A stretch of 44,994 nt of DNA. Origin: Candidatus Melainabacteria bacterium (GTDB taxonomy: Bacteria > Cyanobacteriota > Vampirovibrionia > Obscuribacterales > Obscuribacteraceae). Shown one piece after another: positions 10,001-20,226 of this stretch. The stretch lies in contig JAHFBI010000004.1 of assembly GCA_023250095.1 (NCBI GenBank), positions 1 to 44,994 on the forward strand. The letters run 5' to 3'. A model generated the notes under the pieces. The model was not told the origin of the DNA, did not search any database, and saw only the letters and a list, made by a program, of their open reading frames with translations. The first letter of the stretch is position 1. Every line of letters starts with the position of its first letter. The position numbers and the translations under genes were made by a program.

Positions 10001-10282
10001 TTGAATAAAGCTGAATTGGTAGATGTAGTAGCAAAAGATGCCGGCACCACCAAAAAGGATGCTGAGCAAGTCATCAACGCCATGATGGACGCCATCGTCA
10101 AGCGCGTCGCCGCAGGCGAAAGAGTAACACTGGTTGGCTTTGGCACTTTCGAAGCTCGCCAGCGCAAAGCCCGTACGGGAAGGAATCCCAAAACCAACGA
10201 GCCGTTGCAAATTCCGGCCAAGAGAGTGCCCGGATTCAGGGTTGGTAAAGAGTTCAGCGAAGCGGTCAACAAAAAACGCTAG
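10001..10282 (+). CDS. hup: HU-family DNA-binding protein
   Basis: MNKAELVDVVAKDAGTTKKDAEQVINAMMDAIVKRVAAGERVTLVGFGTFEARQRKARTGRNPKTNEPLQIPAKRVPGFRVGKEF; TTG start. Confidence 0.97.
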   Translation: MNKAELVDVVAKDAGTTKKDAEQVINAMMDAIVKRVAAGERVTLVGFGTFEARQRKARTGRNPKTNEPLQIPAKRVPGFRVGKEFSEAVNKKR

Positions 10283-10304
10283 TTGCCGTTTCTAAGGGGT
10301 CTAA

Positions 10305-11288
10305 TTGGAGTCAGCGAAAGTAGCCGTAATCGGTATCGGGAACTGGGGCAAAAACCTGGTCCGCAATTTTGCTCATCTGGGGGCCTTGCGGCTTGTTTGC
10401 GACGTCGATGAGAAGCGGCTGGAGAATGTGCGGCGCGAACATCCCTCTATTTTGACTACTGACTGCCTCGAGAAGGTGCTGGGCGACCCGGAAGTGAAAG
10501 CCGTGGTGATAGCCACGCCCAGCGACAGCCATTTCGAGGTGGCCAAGCGTGCCTTGCTTGCTGGCAAGCATGTCTATGTCGAAAAGCCTCTCGCTCGTTC
10601 AGTCGAACATGCCGAAGAACTGGATCAGCTGGCTACCGAGCGCAATTTGATCCTGATGGTCGGGCACCTGTTGCTCTATCACCCTGCCGTCAACTGTTTG
10701 AAAGATCTGATTGCCTCGGGAGAGCTTGGCGAGTTGAGATTCATTCGCTCCGATCGCATGAATTTCAACACTTCCAGGCGCGACTGGAGTGTGCTCTGGG
10801 ATCTGGCTCCACATGATATCTCCATGATGAGTTACCTGCTCGATTGCGATGCTGCCGAAGTGGACAGGGTCGGAGGCTGGGACACTCATGGCGATGCTTT
10901 GATCGATGTGGCTTACCTGGACCTGATGTTTCGCGGAGCCGGGCGCGCCGTGCCCGGCCAAATAAGAAACAGCTGGATCGATCCGCAGAAGCTCGTGCGT
11001 CTGACAGTGAATGGCAGCTTGAAAACAGCCGTCCTCAATGATACACAGGTGGAAAACAAGCTGGCTCTCCACAGCCTGACGCGCTCCGGGCGCATGGTTG
11101 TTGAATATCCGTCCTATCCGGATCTCGAGCCCCTTCATCTTGAGTGCGAGCACTTCCTTGACTGCGTGAACACAGGTGAACGCCCGCGCACCGACGCCAA
11201 CAATGCCTATCAGGTGGTGCGCGTTCTCTCGGAAGTGGAAGAAAGATTGTCCAGGCGTCCTGCTTTGAAAGCGGCAGCGTCTCGATAA
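10305..11288 (+). CDS. Gfo/Idh/MocA family oxidoreductase
   Basis: KVAVIGIGNWGKNLVRNFAHLG (Rossmann), VVIATPSDSHFEVAKRALLAGKHVYVEKPLARSVEHAEEL. Confidence 0.94.
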   Translation: MESAKVAVIGIGNWGKNLVRNFAHLGALRLVCDVDEKRLENVRREHPSILTTDCLEKVLGDPEVKAVVIATPSDSHFEVAKRALLAGKHVYVEKPLARSVEHAEELDQLATERNLILMVGHLLLYHPAVNCLKDLIASGELGELRFIRSDRMNFNTSRRDWSVLWDLAPHDISMMSYLLDCDAAEVDRVGGWDTHGDALIDVAYLDLMFRGAGRAVPGQIRNSWIDPQKLVRLTVNGSLKTAVLNDTQVENKLALHSLTRSGRMVVEYPSYPDLEPLHLECEHFLDCVNTGERPRTDANNAYQVVRVLSEVEERLSRRPALKAAASR

Positions 11289-11321
11289 GTTAAATGTTTG
11301 TCGATAGGGTATGATCAATTT

Positions 11322-11349
11322 TGATCGCTGCGGACTGCAGCGCTATAAT
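11322..11349 (+). promoter_or_regulatory. Sigma70-like promoter for tRNA-Gly
   Basis: TTGATC (11322-11327), 16-bp spacer, TATAAT (11344-11349), ~16 bp before the tRNA. Confidence 0.65.
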
Positions 11350-11365
11350 TAGTGTTTCGTGTGGT

Positions 11366-11440
11366 GCGGGAGTAATTCAGTGGTAGAATGCCTCCTTGCC
11401 AAGGAGGATGTCGCGAGTTCGAGCCTCGTCTCCCGCTCCA
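11366..11440 (+). tRNA. tRNA-Gly (anticodon GCC), CCA encoded
   Basis: Acceptor GCGGGAG/CTCCCGC, anticodon arm CCTCC-TTGCCAA-GGAGG, T-arm loop GTTCGAGCC, 3' TCCA. Confidence 0.96.
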
Positions 11441-11464
11441 TTTTTTTCAGGCTTCTATAGTTGG

Positions 11465-11492
11465 AAAAAGCCACCAGACAGGTGGCTTTTTT
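11465..11492 (+). terminator. Rho-independent terminator after tRNA-Gly
   Basis: AAAAAGCCACC-agaca-GGTGGCTTTTTT. Confidence 0.9.
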
Positions 11493-11774
11493 GTTGGACT
11501 GTTTTTTGTTTCTTGTCCAGTGTTTCTTGATTTGGCTGGCATAGAGCTAAACGTTTGTCCGCCCTATAACAGTTCCTTGGCACAAGGCTCTGTCTGCGAA
11601 TCTGTTGAATATATACTTCTGTCGAGGTAACTCTTTTTAGGGAGTGCCGGCAAACCCGGGCGGGATTTGAGTGTCTGCCTTGCGTTGACTCTGATATATT
11701 ACCGACAGTGCTATTCTTTAAAATTATTTTGGCTATACTTCGGTAAGACAAGCTATGGGGAGGCTTAATCACAA

Positions 11775-12278
11775 ATGGCTGAGGAAGGACAAGCAGCAAA
11801 TCAAGCTTCCGAGCAGGAAAATGGAGCTGTAAGCTCCCCTTCGGGCTCCGACGCCGATGCGCTGAAGATGGCGGCAGATTCGGTAATCAACAGACGTTCG
11901 CGCTGGTTGAGCAGTCTGGCTGCTCTTCGCTATGTCGGTAGCGTCTCCAAAGACCAGGAGATAAAAGTTCGTGACAGCGACCGCGCCACGGCAGTGGCCC
12001 TTCTTGTATGTTGCTTTGCTGCTTTGATCTGTCTGTTGATACCGCAACTGGAAGCGCATCGCATCAACTTCATCCTGGCAGCCGATGCCCTGGTCGGCGT
12101 CGCTCTCATGATGTACGTAGCCAATCGTTTCGGAATCGTTACTACCTTTCTTCCCCGGCAAGCGATGCTTACCTGGCAATTGATGCTCGGCTCCAGTCTC
12201 CTTGGAATCTTTCTCACCATCAATCTGGCGCTTTTCCTGGCTGCCATCATCGCCAACAGGATCATCATCCCCCGCTGA
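11775..12278 (+). CDS. Hypothetical membrane protein, about three TM segments
   Basis: Polar N-terminus then hydrophobic AVALLVCCFAALICLLIP, INFILAADALVGVALMMYVA, MLGSSLLGIFLTINLALFLAAIIA. Confidence 0.65.
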   Translation: MAEEGQAANQASEQENGAVSSPSGSDADALKMAADSVINRRSRWLSSLAALRYVGSVSKDQEIKVRDSDRATAVALLVCCFAALICLLIPQLEAHRINFILAADALVGVALMMYVANRFGIVTTFLPRQAMLTWQLMLGSSLLGIFLTINLALFLAAIIANRIIIPR

Positions 12279-12498
12279 TCGCTGCTCCCTGACAGCCGTC
12301 AACAGATAAGGAACACCTCGCCTATATTTTGCAAAGTAGATGAAGCTCGCACACGGCGTCCTTACCTGTGTTCATCCTTGATCAGCAGCTTCCCGGCTTC
12401 GTGATACAATCGCCTCTGTCCTTTATCAGCGCCCGTCTTGCAGCCGGTTTCCCGTCCGAAAGCACGTTGGCAAAGGCTGTCAGGATGGAATGTCCCCA

Positions 12499-12534
12499 AG
12501 CTACCGAAGCGCCGGAGACGAGGGAAAGAAGGTA
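12499..12534 (+). repeat. Degenerate 3' part of an upstream unit of the 103-bp repeat family
   Basis: AGCTACCGAAGCGCCGGAG resembles AGCTGCCGGAGCGTCTAAG; distance from GCTACC (12500) to next hairpin arm (12588) is 88 bp versus 87 bp at the other loci. Confidence 0.5.
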
Positions 12535-12620
12535 GCTAGCGAGTGAGAGCGGCGAGGAGCCGGTCAAGCGAGCGGGTAAACAGCGGAGGCGGCAAGGGAC
12601 GAAGCCGCCGGAGCGATTAA
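12535..12620 (+). repeat. 103-bp repeat family, copy 1 (variant GGCGGC/GCCGCC)
   Basis: GCTAGCGAGTGAGAGCGGCGAGGAGCCGGTCAAGCGAGCGGGTAAACAGCGGAGGCGGCAAGGGACGAAGCCGCCGGAGCGATTAA; hairpin 12588-12593/12604-12609. Confidence 0.9.
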
Positions 12621-12653
12621 TAAAGAAACAAAGGAAAAAACGAGGGAACGAAG

Positions 12654-14000
12654 ATGAAGGTCAGCCTGGAGAAGGAAGGCACTAATGTGGTCAAGCTGGG
12701 AGTCGAGATAGATTCCGACAAGGCAAAGAAAGCCTATGAAGTGGCCTGCCGCCAGCTCAGCCAGCGTGTGAAGATTCCCGGCTTCCGTCCCGGGAAAGTC
12801 CCGCGCAACATGATCGAGAAGACCTTTGGTGTGGATTACATCAAGCGTGAGGCGCTCGAACAGCTCGTCCCTGAGGTACTCGGGCGCGTAATTATGGATG
12901 AGAAACTGGATGTGATTACCGAGCCCCAGATAGATTCCTGGGTTTTCGAGCTGGGTCAGCCTTTGCAGCTGAACGCCCGCTTTGAAGTGCGTCCGGAAGT
13001 CGCTCTTGGGGATTACAGGGGGCTTGCTGTCAAAGTCCCCGCGGCGAAACTGCCGGAAGATGCCATGGACAAAGCTCTCAAGAGTCTGGCTGAAGCCAGG
13101 GTCTCCTGGCAGGCGGTGAGTGGGCGAGCTGTGGCTGCCGGCGATACGATTTTGATGGATTTCGAGTGTCATGTTGAAGGAAAGCTCGTAGAGGGTGGCA
13201 AAGCCGAAGGACTTTTGCTCGAAATCAAGGAAGGCAATTTCCTGGAAGGATTCTGCGAGCAGCTCGTCGGACAGGAGCCGGGGGGTGCCTGCGAGGTTAA
13301 GGCCAGCTTCCCGGATAATTACCGCAACCCAGAATTGGCGGGCAAGGATGCAGTTTTTCAGGTCCAGATCAAAGAATTGCGCGAGCGCAATGTTCCTGAG
13401 TGCAATGATGAGCTGGCGAAAGCCCTCGGGCAGGAGTCGCTCGATGCTCTCAAAGAAACCTTGAGTCAGCGCCTGGAAGAAGAAGTGAAGCAGGAGAATG
13501 AGACCCGGGTGCAGCGCATAGTAGTGGACGCTGCCGTAGCCATTGCCCAGGTCGACATCCCCCAGACCATGATTGACCGGGAGCGTGACCTGCTCATGGC
13601 TCATCTGGAGAGATATTTCGAGCAAAACGGGCAGAGCTGGGAAGCTTTCAAGCAATCCCCCGATTTCGAAAAGGTCCAGGAGGAAAAGCGGGAAGAAGCT
13701 CGGCAGCGAGTTTTAACGTCACTGGTTTTGGGCGCCGTTGTGCGTTCTGAGAGCATGTCCATTTCGGAGGAGGAAACCGCTCCCTATCTGGCAGAACTGG
13801 TTGCCAGGTATAATGTACCGATAGACCAGGTTGCCCGTGACGAAAAATTGCGCAGGGCATTTGATGAGCTCAGACGTCAGGCTATGGAGGAAGCTTTAAC
13901 CCGTAAGGTCGTGGAATACCTTACCGGGCAGGCAACTATTGAATTTGTGCCGGAAGAACCGGCTGGCGAGCCGGTAGCGGCGGAAGCCAGCGCTTCCTGA
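12654..14000 (+). CDS. tig: Trigger factor
   Basis: MKVSLEKEGTNVVKLGVEIDSDKAKKAYEVACRQLSQRVKIPGFRPGKVPRNMIEKTFG...; trigger factor N-domain, gene order tig-clpP-clpX. Confidence 0.96.
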   Translation: MKVSLEKEGTNVVKLGVEIDSDKAKKAYEVACRQLSQRVKIPGFRPGKVPRNMIEKTFGVDYIKREALEQLVPEVLGRVIMDEKLDVITEPQIDSWVFELGQPLQLNARFEVRPEVALGDYRGLAVKVPAAKLPEDAMDKALKSLAEARVSWQAVSGRAVAAGDTILMDFECHVEGKLVEGGKAEGLLLEIKEGNFLEGFCEQLVGQEPGGACEVKASFPDNYRNPELAGKDAVFQVQIKELRERNVPECNDELAKALGQESLDALKETLSQRLEEEVKQENETRVQRIVVDAAVAIAQVDIPQTMIDRERDLLMAHLERYFEQNGQSWEAFKQSPDFEKVQEEKREEARQRVLTSLVLGAVVRSESMSISEEETAPYLAELVARYNVPIDQVARDEKLRRAFDELRRQAMEEALTRKVVEYLTGQATIEFVPEEPAGEPVAAEASAS

Positions 14001-14092
14001 CTGGGGGACCTTGCGTCCTTGACAGAGAACGATAACCAGGTATCTTTGCCTTAAGTTATTTTTGCCAAAGTGACAGGAGAGAAACGAAAGTA

Positions 14093-14761
14093 ATGACAAT
14101 TCCCAGAATCCCTTCTTACCAGGATGTATATGACCTTTGGAGCATAACTCCCGGTGCTTATTACCCGCCTACGGTTATTGAAACCACGGCAAGGGGCGAG
14201 AGGGCATTCGATATATTCTCGCGTCTTTTGAGAGAGCGCATCGTTTTTCTGGGGATGCCGATTGACGACACTGTGGCTAATCTTGTTGTTGCTCAGCTCT
14301 TACTTCTCGAGGGCGAAGATCCGGAAAAAGACATCCGACTGTACATCAACAGTCCAGGCGGGTCCGTGACCGCGGGTATGGCCATCTATGACACTATTCA
14401 ACACATCCGTTCGGAAGTGTCGACTATCTGCCTGGGACAGGCCGCCAGCATGGGTGCTTTCTTGCTTGCAGCTGGAGCAAAGGGCAAGAGACTGGCTCTG
14501 CCGCATTCGCGTATCCTCATTCACCAGCCGCTCGGCGGGGCGCAGGGACAGGCAACGGATATCGAAATCGCCGCCCGGGAAATCATCCGTATGAAGCGCG
14601 AACTAAATGAGCTGCTGGCTAATCACACGGGGCAGTCAGTCAAGCAAATTGAAAAGGACACTGACCGCGACAATATCATGACTGCCCAGGAGGCAAAAGA
14701 ATACGGGATTGTAGATGAGGTAATCGTGCGTCTGGAGCAAGCTCCGCTTGCTGCTGTCTAG
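14093..14761 (+). CDS. clpP: ATP-dependent Clp protease proteolytic subunit
   Basis: [21 protein letters not shown]-type motif ([23 protein letters not shown]), [43 protein letters not shown]. Confidence 0.98.
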   Translation: MTIPRIPSYQDVYDLWSITPGAYYPPTVIETTARGERAFDIFSRLLRERIVFLGMPIDDTVANLVVAQLLLLEGEDPEKDIRLYINSPGGSVTAGMAIYDTIQHIRSEVSTICLGQAASMGAFLLAAGAKGKRLALPHSRILIHQPLGGAQGQATDIEIAAREIIRMKRELNELLANHTGQSVKQIEKDTDRDNIMTAQEAKEYGIVDEVIVRLEQAPLAAV

Positions 14762-14791
14762 TGAATTGCCGTTACTCCACAGGTAAACCCT

Positions 14792-16084
14792 ATGCCCAAG
14801 CAATCAGACAACCGACTCAAATGTTCGTTCTGCGGCAAGAGCCAGGACCAGGTCAAGAAATTGATTGCCGGGCCGGGTGTCTACATATGCGACGAATGTG
14901 TTGATCTTTGCAATGAGATTCTCGACGAGGAACTCTTCGAGGGCGGTCCGAGCGCCACTCCGACTGAATCGGGTGTGCCGCAATTGCTCGATGTGCCAAA
15001 GCCAAAGGAAATCAAGAACTTCCTCGATCAGCACATCATAGGACAGACGGACCCCAAAAAGATTCTTTCAGTGGCCGTATACAATCATTACAAGCGCATC
15101 AACCACAATTCCGAGCTATCCGATCAAGTCGAGATTCAGAAATCCAATATTCTGCTTATCGGTCCGACCGGCTGTGGCAAGACGCTTCTGGCCCAGACTC
15201 TGGCCAAGTTTCTCGATGTTCCCTTTGCTGTGGCCGATGCCACCACTCTGACTGAAGCCGGCTATGTCGGCGAGGATGTCGAGAATATTCTGCTCAGGCT
15301 TTACCAGGCGGCGGATTACGACATCAAGAAGGCTGAGCGCGGCATCATCTACATCGACGAGATTGACAAGATCTCGCGCAAGTCGGAAAACACGAGCATC
15401 ACCCGGGATGTGAGTGGTGAAGGCGTACAGCAAGCCCTTCTCAAGATGATTGAGGGGACTGTGGCCAATGTTCCTCCCCAGGGAGGGCGCAAGCACCCGC
15501 ACCAGGAATTTATTCAAATCAATACCCAGAACATCCTTTTCATTTGCGGTGGGGCTTTTGTCGGTCTGGAGAAAATTGTCGAGTCGCGCATTTCCTCCAA
15601 TCGCAGTATCGGTTTCGGCTCGCAGGCGCCGCTCACGGCCTGGGAGCGCGAGCAAAGGGCCAGCAAGATTCTCAAGGAAGTCAGCCCTGACGATCTTCTC
15701 AAATTCGGGCTGATACCGGAATTTGTCGGACGGATGCCGGTGCTCGCCGTGCTTGAAGCTCTCGATGTGGAAGCGCTGGTACGTATCCTTATCGAGCCGA
15801 AGAATGCCATCGTCAAACAGTATCAGCAACTTTTGTCTCTCGATGGTGTGGATCTGCGCTTCGAGCCCGACGCCGTCCATGCGATAGCCGAAGAGGCAAT
15901 CAAGCGCAAGACCGGTGCCCGGGCTCTGAGGGCCATAGTCGAGGAAATCATGCTCGACATCATGTACGAAGTGCCTTCCCGCTCTGATATCAAGGTCTGC
16001 CATATAAGTAAGGAACTTGTCGAAAAGCGCTCTTCGGCAGAGTTGCTTGAATTACCCACCAAGCTCAAAGGCGAAATTGCTTGA
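14792..16084 (+). CDS. clpX: Clp protease ATP-binding subunit ClpX
   Basis: N-terminal zinc finger [10 protein letters not shown]...ICDECVDLC; Walker [18 protein letters not shown] loop. Confidence 0.98.
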   Translation: MPKQSDNRLKCSFCGKSQDQVKKLIAGPGVYICDECVDLCNEILDEELFEGGPSATPTESGVPQLLDVPKPKEIKNFLDQHIIGQTDPKKILSVAVYNHYKRINHNSELSDQVEIQKSNILLIGPTGCGKTLLAQTLAKFLDVPFAVADATTLTEAGYVGEDVENILLRLYQAADYDIKKAERGIIYIDEIDKISRKSENTSITRDVSGEGVQQALLKMIEGTVANVPPQGGRKHPHQEFIQINTQNILFICGGAFVGLEKIVESRISSNRSIGFGSQAPLTAWEREQRASKILKEVSPDDLLKFGLIPEFVGRMPVLAVLEALDVEALVRILIEPKNAIVKQYQQLLSLDGVDLRFEPDAVHAIAEEAIKRKTGARALRAIVEEIMLDIMYEVPSRSDIKVCHISKELVEKRSSAELLELPTKLKGEIA

Positions 16085-16122
16085 GGCTCGCCTCGACAAT
16101 ACCTTGAGCTGAGAGAGTCTGC

Positions 16123-18555
16123 GTGTCCTCTTCATCCAAAATCGACAATACAATGGCGGACTTAAGTACCACCGTTTTTCCACTCATCCCGTTGAGGGAT
16201 GTTGTTGTCTTTCCGCAAATGGTGACGCCGCTGTTCGTGAGCCGCCCTAAGTCCATTGCCGCTCTCGAGCAGTCCCTTCTGCGTGACGACCGGCTTGTGG
16301 TGCTGGTGGCTCAAAAGGATGCCGATTGCGAAGAGCCTCTGCAGGATGATGTTTATGACATCGGCACGCTGGCCGAGGTCATGCAAATGCTCAAATTGCC
16401 TGACGGCACGGTGAAAGTTCTGGTTGAAGGGTCGTGTCGTGTCTCGCTCACCAATTTCTTTGAGGATGCCAGCCATTTTTCAGCCACTGTGGAGGAGCAC
16501 AAGGAGCTCGTTCGTGACGATCTGCACACAAAGACGCTGATCCGCCTTTCTGTGGAGAAGTTCGAGCAGTACGTGAAGTCCACCAAGAAGATAAACCCAG
16601 AGTCTCTGCTGGCGGTCTCCGGTATCGGACAGCCAGGAAGGCTTGCTGACATAATTGCTACTTATCTCGGGCTCGATGTCGCCGAACGCCAGAAATGTCT
16701 GGAAATGATCGATAGTACCGAACGCCTGGAGTATGTCGGTCAACTGCTGTCACGCGAACTCGAGCTGGCTTATCTGGAGCAGCAGATTCACGATCGCGTC
16801 CGTTTCAATCTGGAGAAAACCCAGCGTGAATATTACTTGCGCGAAAAAATGCGCATTATTCAAGAAGAGCTGAATGCAGATGGCGAGCAGGTCGGAGAAA
16901 TCGCCGAATACAGGCAGAAAATTCACAAGGCTAAAATTACCGGCATTGCTCTCGAGCGAGCCGTCAAGGAGCTGCAACGCCTGGAAAAGATGATGCCGCA
17001 GACAGCAGAGGCTGCCGTCATCAGGACGTATCTGGATACGCTCGTCAGTTTGCCCTGGGCGAAACGTTCGCGCGATGTACTGGATCTCGCTCACGCAGAG
17101 GAGATTCTCACCGAAGACCATTACGGGTTGGAGAAAATCAAAGAGCGCATCCTGGAATATCTCGCTGTCAAGCAACTTTCCAAGCATCCCATGGGCACTA
17201 TTTTGTGCCTGGTCGGGCCGCCCGGTGTAGGCAAGACAAGTCTGGCAAAGTCTATTGCTCGCTCCATGAATCGCAAATTTGCCCGTATCTCACTCGGTGG
17301 CATCAACGACGAGGCGGAAATCCGCGGGCACCGCAGAACCTATATCGGCGCCATGCCTGGACGGATCATTCAGGCCATCAAGCAAGCGGGAACGAAGAAC
17401 CCGGTCTTGCTGCTCGATGAGATCGAGAAGATGACGCGCAGTTACATGGGCGATCCGACAGCCGCCATGCTCGAGGTGCTGGACCCGGATCAAAATGACA
17501 ATTTCACTGATCATTATCTGGACGCGCCTTTCAGTTTGAAGGAAGTCTTCTTCGTCGCCACGGCCAATGCTCTTGATTATGTGCCCAGACCCCTGCTCGA
17601 CCGGCTGGAAGTAATCCAGTTGTCCGGCTATACCGAGGAGGACAAGGTATCCATAGCCGAGCACCACATCATTCCCAAGACACTGGAGCGGCACGGGCTG
17701 ACTGCCAAGCAGCTCAAGCTTCCCGCTCCTGTTATCCGCAAAGTTATTCAGGAATACACGCGTGAGGCGGGAGTGCGCAATTTGGAGCGCTCGATAGCCA
17801 CAATCTGCCGCAAAGTGGCCACGCAGATTGTCAAAAAAGAAGAGACATCCGTCAGAGTGACACCGCAAATGATCCCGCGATTTCTGGGCCCGGCTCGCAT
17901 TTTGCGCGAGGCGGAAGCCCACGGGCCGCAGGTTGGCATTGTCACTGGACTGGCCTGGACTGAAACAGGCGGCGAGACGCTGTCGATCGAAGTGAATACG
18001 ATGCCGGGCAAGGGCAAGCTGCAGTTGACTGGACAGCTCGGTGATGTGATGAAGGAATCGGCCCAGGCCGGGTTCAGCTATATTCGCAGTAATGCCGAGA
18101 GACTCGGTCTCAAAGACAACAGCTTCATGGACAACCTGGACATCCATATACATATTCCAGAAGGAGCCATACCCAAAGATGGGCCCTCGGCCGGTGTGGC
18201 TATGACAGTTGCCCTTTTTTCAGCCATTTCCCGGCGGCCTGTCAAAGCCAGCCTGGCTATGACAGGGGAAGTGACATTGCGCGGGCGGGTTCTTTCGATC
18301 GGGGGATTGAAGGAAAAGGTGCTGGCTGCCTTGCGCGCCGGCATCAAGACTGTCATCTTCCCAAGAGGCAACGTAAAGGATCTTCAGGATGTTCCCGATT
18401 ACGTAAGCGAGAAGCTGGAACTAATCCCGGTGGCACATCTTGACGAGGTCTTCGCCATTGCCTTCAAGAATTCCCAGAAGACCGCCAAACCTGAGAAATC
18501 ACGCAATGGTGTGCGCCCCGGCTCCAAACGCAGCGCGCTCGGGCGCGTCAAGTAG
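16123..18555 (+). CDS. lon: ATP-dependent protease Lon
   Basis: GPPGVGKTSLAKSIA Walker A, GGINDEAEIRGHRRTYIGAMPGRIIQ, catalytic PKDGPSAGVAMT. Confidence 0.98.
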   Translation: MSSSSKIDNTMADLSTTVFPLIPLRDVVVFPQMVTPLFVSRPKSIAALEQSLLRDDRLVVLVAQKDADCEEPLQDDVYDIGTLAEVMQMLKLPDGTVKVLVEGSCRVSLTNFFEDASHFSATVEEHKELVRDDLHTKTLIRLSVEKFEQYVKSTKKINPESLLAVSGIGQPGRLADIIATYLGLDVAERQKCLEMIDSTERLEYVGQLLSRELELAYLEQQIHDRVRFNLEKTQREYYLREKMRIIQEELNADGEQVGEIAEYRQKIHKAKITGIALERAVKELQRLEKMMPQTAEAAVIRTYLDTLVSLPWAKRSRDVLDLAHAEEILTEDHYGLEKIKERILEYLAVKQLSKHPMGTILCLVGPPGVGKTSLAKSIARSMNRKFARISLGGINDEAEIRGHRRTYIGAMPGRIIQAIKQAGTKNPVLLLDEIEKMTRSYMGDPTAAMLEVLDPDQNDNFTDHYLDAPFSLKEVFFVATANALDYVPRPLLDRLEVIQLSGYTEEDKVSIAEHHIIPKTLERHGLTAKQLKLPAPVIRKVIQEYTREAGVRNLERSIATICRKVATQIVKKEETSVRVTPQMIPRFLGPARILREAEAHGPQVGIVTGLAWTETGGETLSIEVNTMPGKGKLQLTGQLGDVMKESAQAGFSYIRSNAERLGLKDNSFMDNLDIHIHIPEGAIPKDGPSAGVAMTVALFSAISRRPVKASLAMTGEVTLRGRVLSIGGLKEKVLAALRAGIKTVIFPRGNVKDLQDVPDYVSEKLELIPVAHLDEVFAIAFKNSQKTAKPEKSRNGVRPGSKRSALGRVK

Positions 18556-18782
18556 TCCTTTATCGGACGGACAGCTTCGACACGTCGGTGCTTTATCTGC
18601 TTTACTTAACGGGGCATCTTGCCGGGCGGATAGGCTGGCTCTGGCAAAGATGAAGCTACCGGATGGGGCAAACAGATCACCTCTTCAAAAGTCCTTGGCG
18701 GCGGAAGATGAAAAATACCCTGACGGTGGCATAACGGAAATGGTCGCCGCAGTTGTCTCGGTTCGGAGAAGCCAAGAGTTAT

Positions 18783-20198
18783 ATGTCGTCACGAGCACCA
18801 CAATCAGCAGAAAATTTTGATTCGACCGCCAAGTTGATGCTCGAGGCACTGGCCAAAGCCAGCGCTGAACTTGAAAAATCGGTTACTAACTTCACCGAGC
18901 AGCTCACATCTTTCAACGAGTCCGTTCAGAAATCGCTGGACGAAGAATTGAAGGCTGTCAATAAGCGCCTGGAGTGGACGATCAAGTCCAACCTGGAAGA
19001 GCTCGGTCACAACAAGAATCTCATCGTCAAGCGCTTGATGGATGCAGAGAGAGCCGAGCTAGAAACGATACAGTCCGCCGGGCGCAAGGTGCGCTCTGCG
19101 CTCAACTCTCATGCCATGCAGACGGAACGCCGCATTGAGAGCTTTATCGACGGGCAGATGACCGAGCTCAAATCTTATTTGCGGCAGCCAGAGGAGCAAG
19201 TGCGCAGCGCAAGTCAGACCTCCGTGGCCCGGCTAGAGGAATTGCTGCGCCAGGGTAATGAAAGTATCTCAGGCGCCGAGTCCTCTGCCAGACACGCTCT
19301 TTCTGATAAAGTGCGGCAGCTCGAAGAATTGTTGCTCGATGAGATGCACAAGGCCAGAGGGTCCATAGCGGGGCAACTTGATGAGTATGACGGTAAGCTC
19401 AAGAGCAAATCCGAAGGAGCAAGCAGCGATATCGACGAGCTTTCGTCCCGGGCTGCAGCCCAGATAGAACAGAAAGCGGAAGATTGTCAGCGCATGCTGG
19501 AGACCTCCGCCTCAGACGGACGGGAAAAGATCCAGGGTGTGAGCGAACAATGGAAGGCGCAGGTGTCCGAACTGTGTGAATCTCTGGACTCTTCTCTTTC
19601 CAGCTTGAGCTGCGTCCTGAAAGAAGCTTATGAAAGCAAACTGTCGGCAGTGGGCACTCAGGCAAGAAATGAGATTGGCGGGCTATCGAGACAAGCTCAC
19701 GAAAGAATCGAAGCCACGCGCGGCGAGCTGGAAGCAGCAATGAAAGATCTCGAAAGAGAGTATCTGGATCAATTTCAGTCCATCATAAAGCGCCTGGAAA
19801 CAGTTGTATCGGAGCACTCCAATGACAGGCGCAACAGCAATGTCGCCAGGCAGCACAAGGCGCAAAAGATGCGCGATCAGATGCAGTCTCATTTGAGACG
19901 CTGGGGTGCCAGTCTTATTGATTCCGTCAAACATGCCGCCGAGCAGCTGGAGTCGGAATTCTTGAGATCGACTGATGGTTTCCATCAGCGAGTGGAAAGC
20001 GCGCGTTCTGCGGCCATTGAATTGTTGGAGCGTGAAAGCCGCCTGATGCAGAAAGATATAGAGCGAACAATGAGAGAATTTCAAAAGGAAATGCTGGAAC
20101 TCGAAAACCAGCTCAGCCATATCGAGAAAGCCGGGCAGGACGCAGCGCTGACAGTGATTGCTTACCGCAAGGCCATGCTTTCTTTCGGGGGCGATTGA
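18783..20198 (+). CDS. Long coiled-coil protein A (~471 aa), unknown family
   Basis: ATG at 18783 (MSSRAPQSAENFDSTAKLMLEALAKASAELEKSV...); almost entirely charged amphipathic helical sequence rich in E/K/R/Q/S/A/L, no catalytic motif. Confidence 0.85.
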   Translation: MSSRAPQSAENFDSTAKLMLEALAKASAELEKSVTNFTEQLTSFNESVQKSLDEELKAVNKRLEWTIKSNLEELGHNKNLIVKRLMDAERAELETIQSAGRKVRSALNSHAMQTERRIESFIDGQMTELKSYLRQPEEQVRSASQTSVARLEELLRQGNESISGAESSARHALSDKVRQLEELLLDEMHKARGSIAGQLDEYDGKLKSKSEGASSDIDELSSRAAAQIEQKAEDCQRMLETSASDGREKIQGVSEQWKAQVSELCESLDSSLSSLSCVLKEAYESKLSAVGTQARNEIGGLSRQAHERIEATRGELEAAMKDLEREYLDQFQSIIKRLETVVSEHSNDRRNSNVARQHKAQKMRDQMQSHLRRWGASLIDSVKHAAEQLESEFLRSTDGFHQRVESARSAAIELLERESRLMQKDIERTMREFQKEMLELENQLSHIEKAGQDAALTVIAYRKAMLSFGGD

Positions 20199-20226
20199 GA
20201 AACACGGTGAAACGGAGAGCAATCAG

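Noticed and set aside
12564-13655. Minus-strand 363-aa ORF
   Set aside because: Entirely antisense to tig and the repeat; composition typical of a shadow ORF.
15116-16003. Minus-strand 295-aa ORF
   Set aside because: Antisense shadow of clpX, which is unmistakable.
17290-18153. Minus-strand 287-aa ORF
   Set aside because: Antisense shadow of lon.
18556-18782. Possible riboswitch or structured leader upstream of coiled-coil gene A
   Set aside because: No known riboswitch consensus could be matched by eye; would need an Rfam/Infernal scan.
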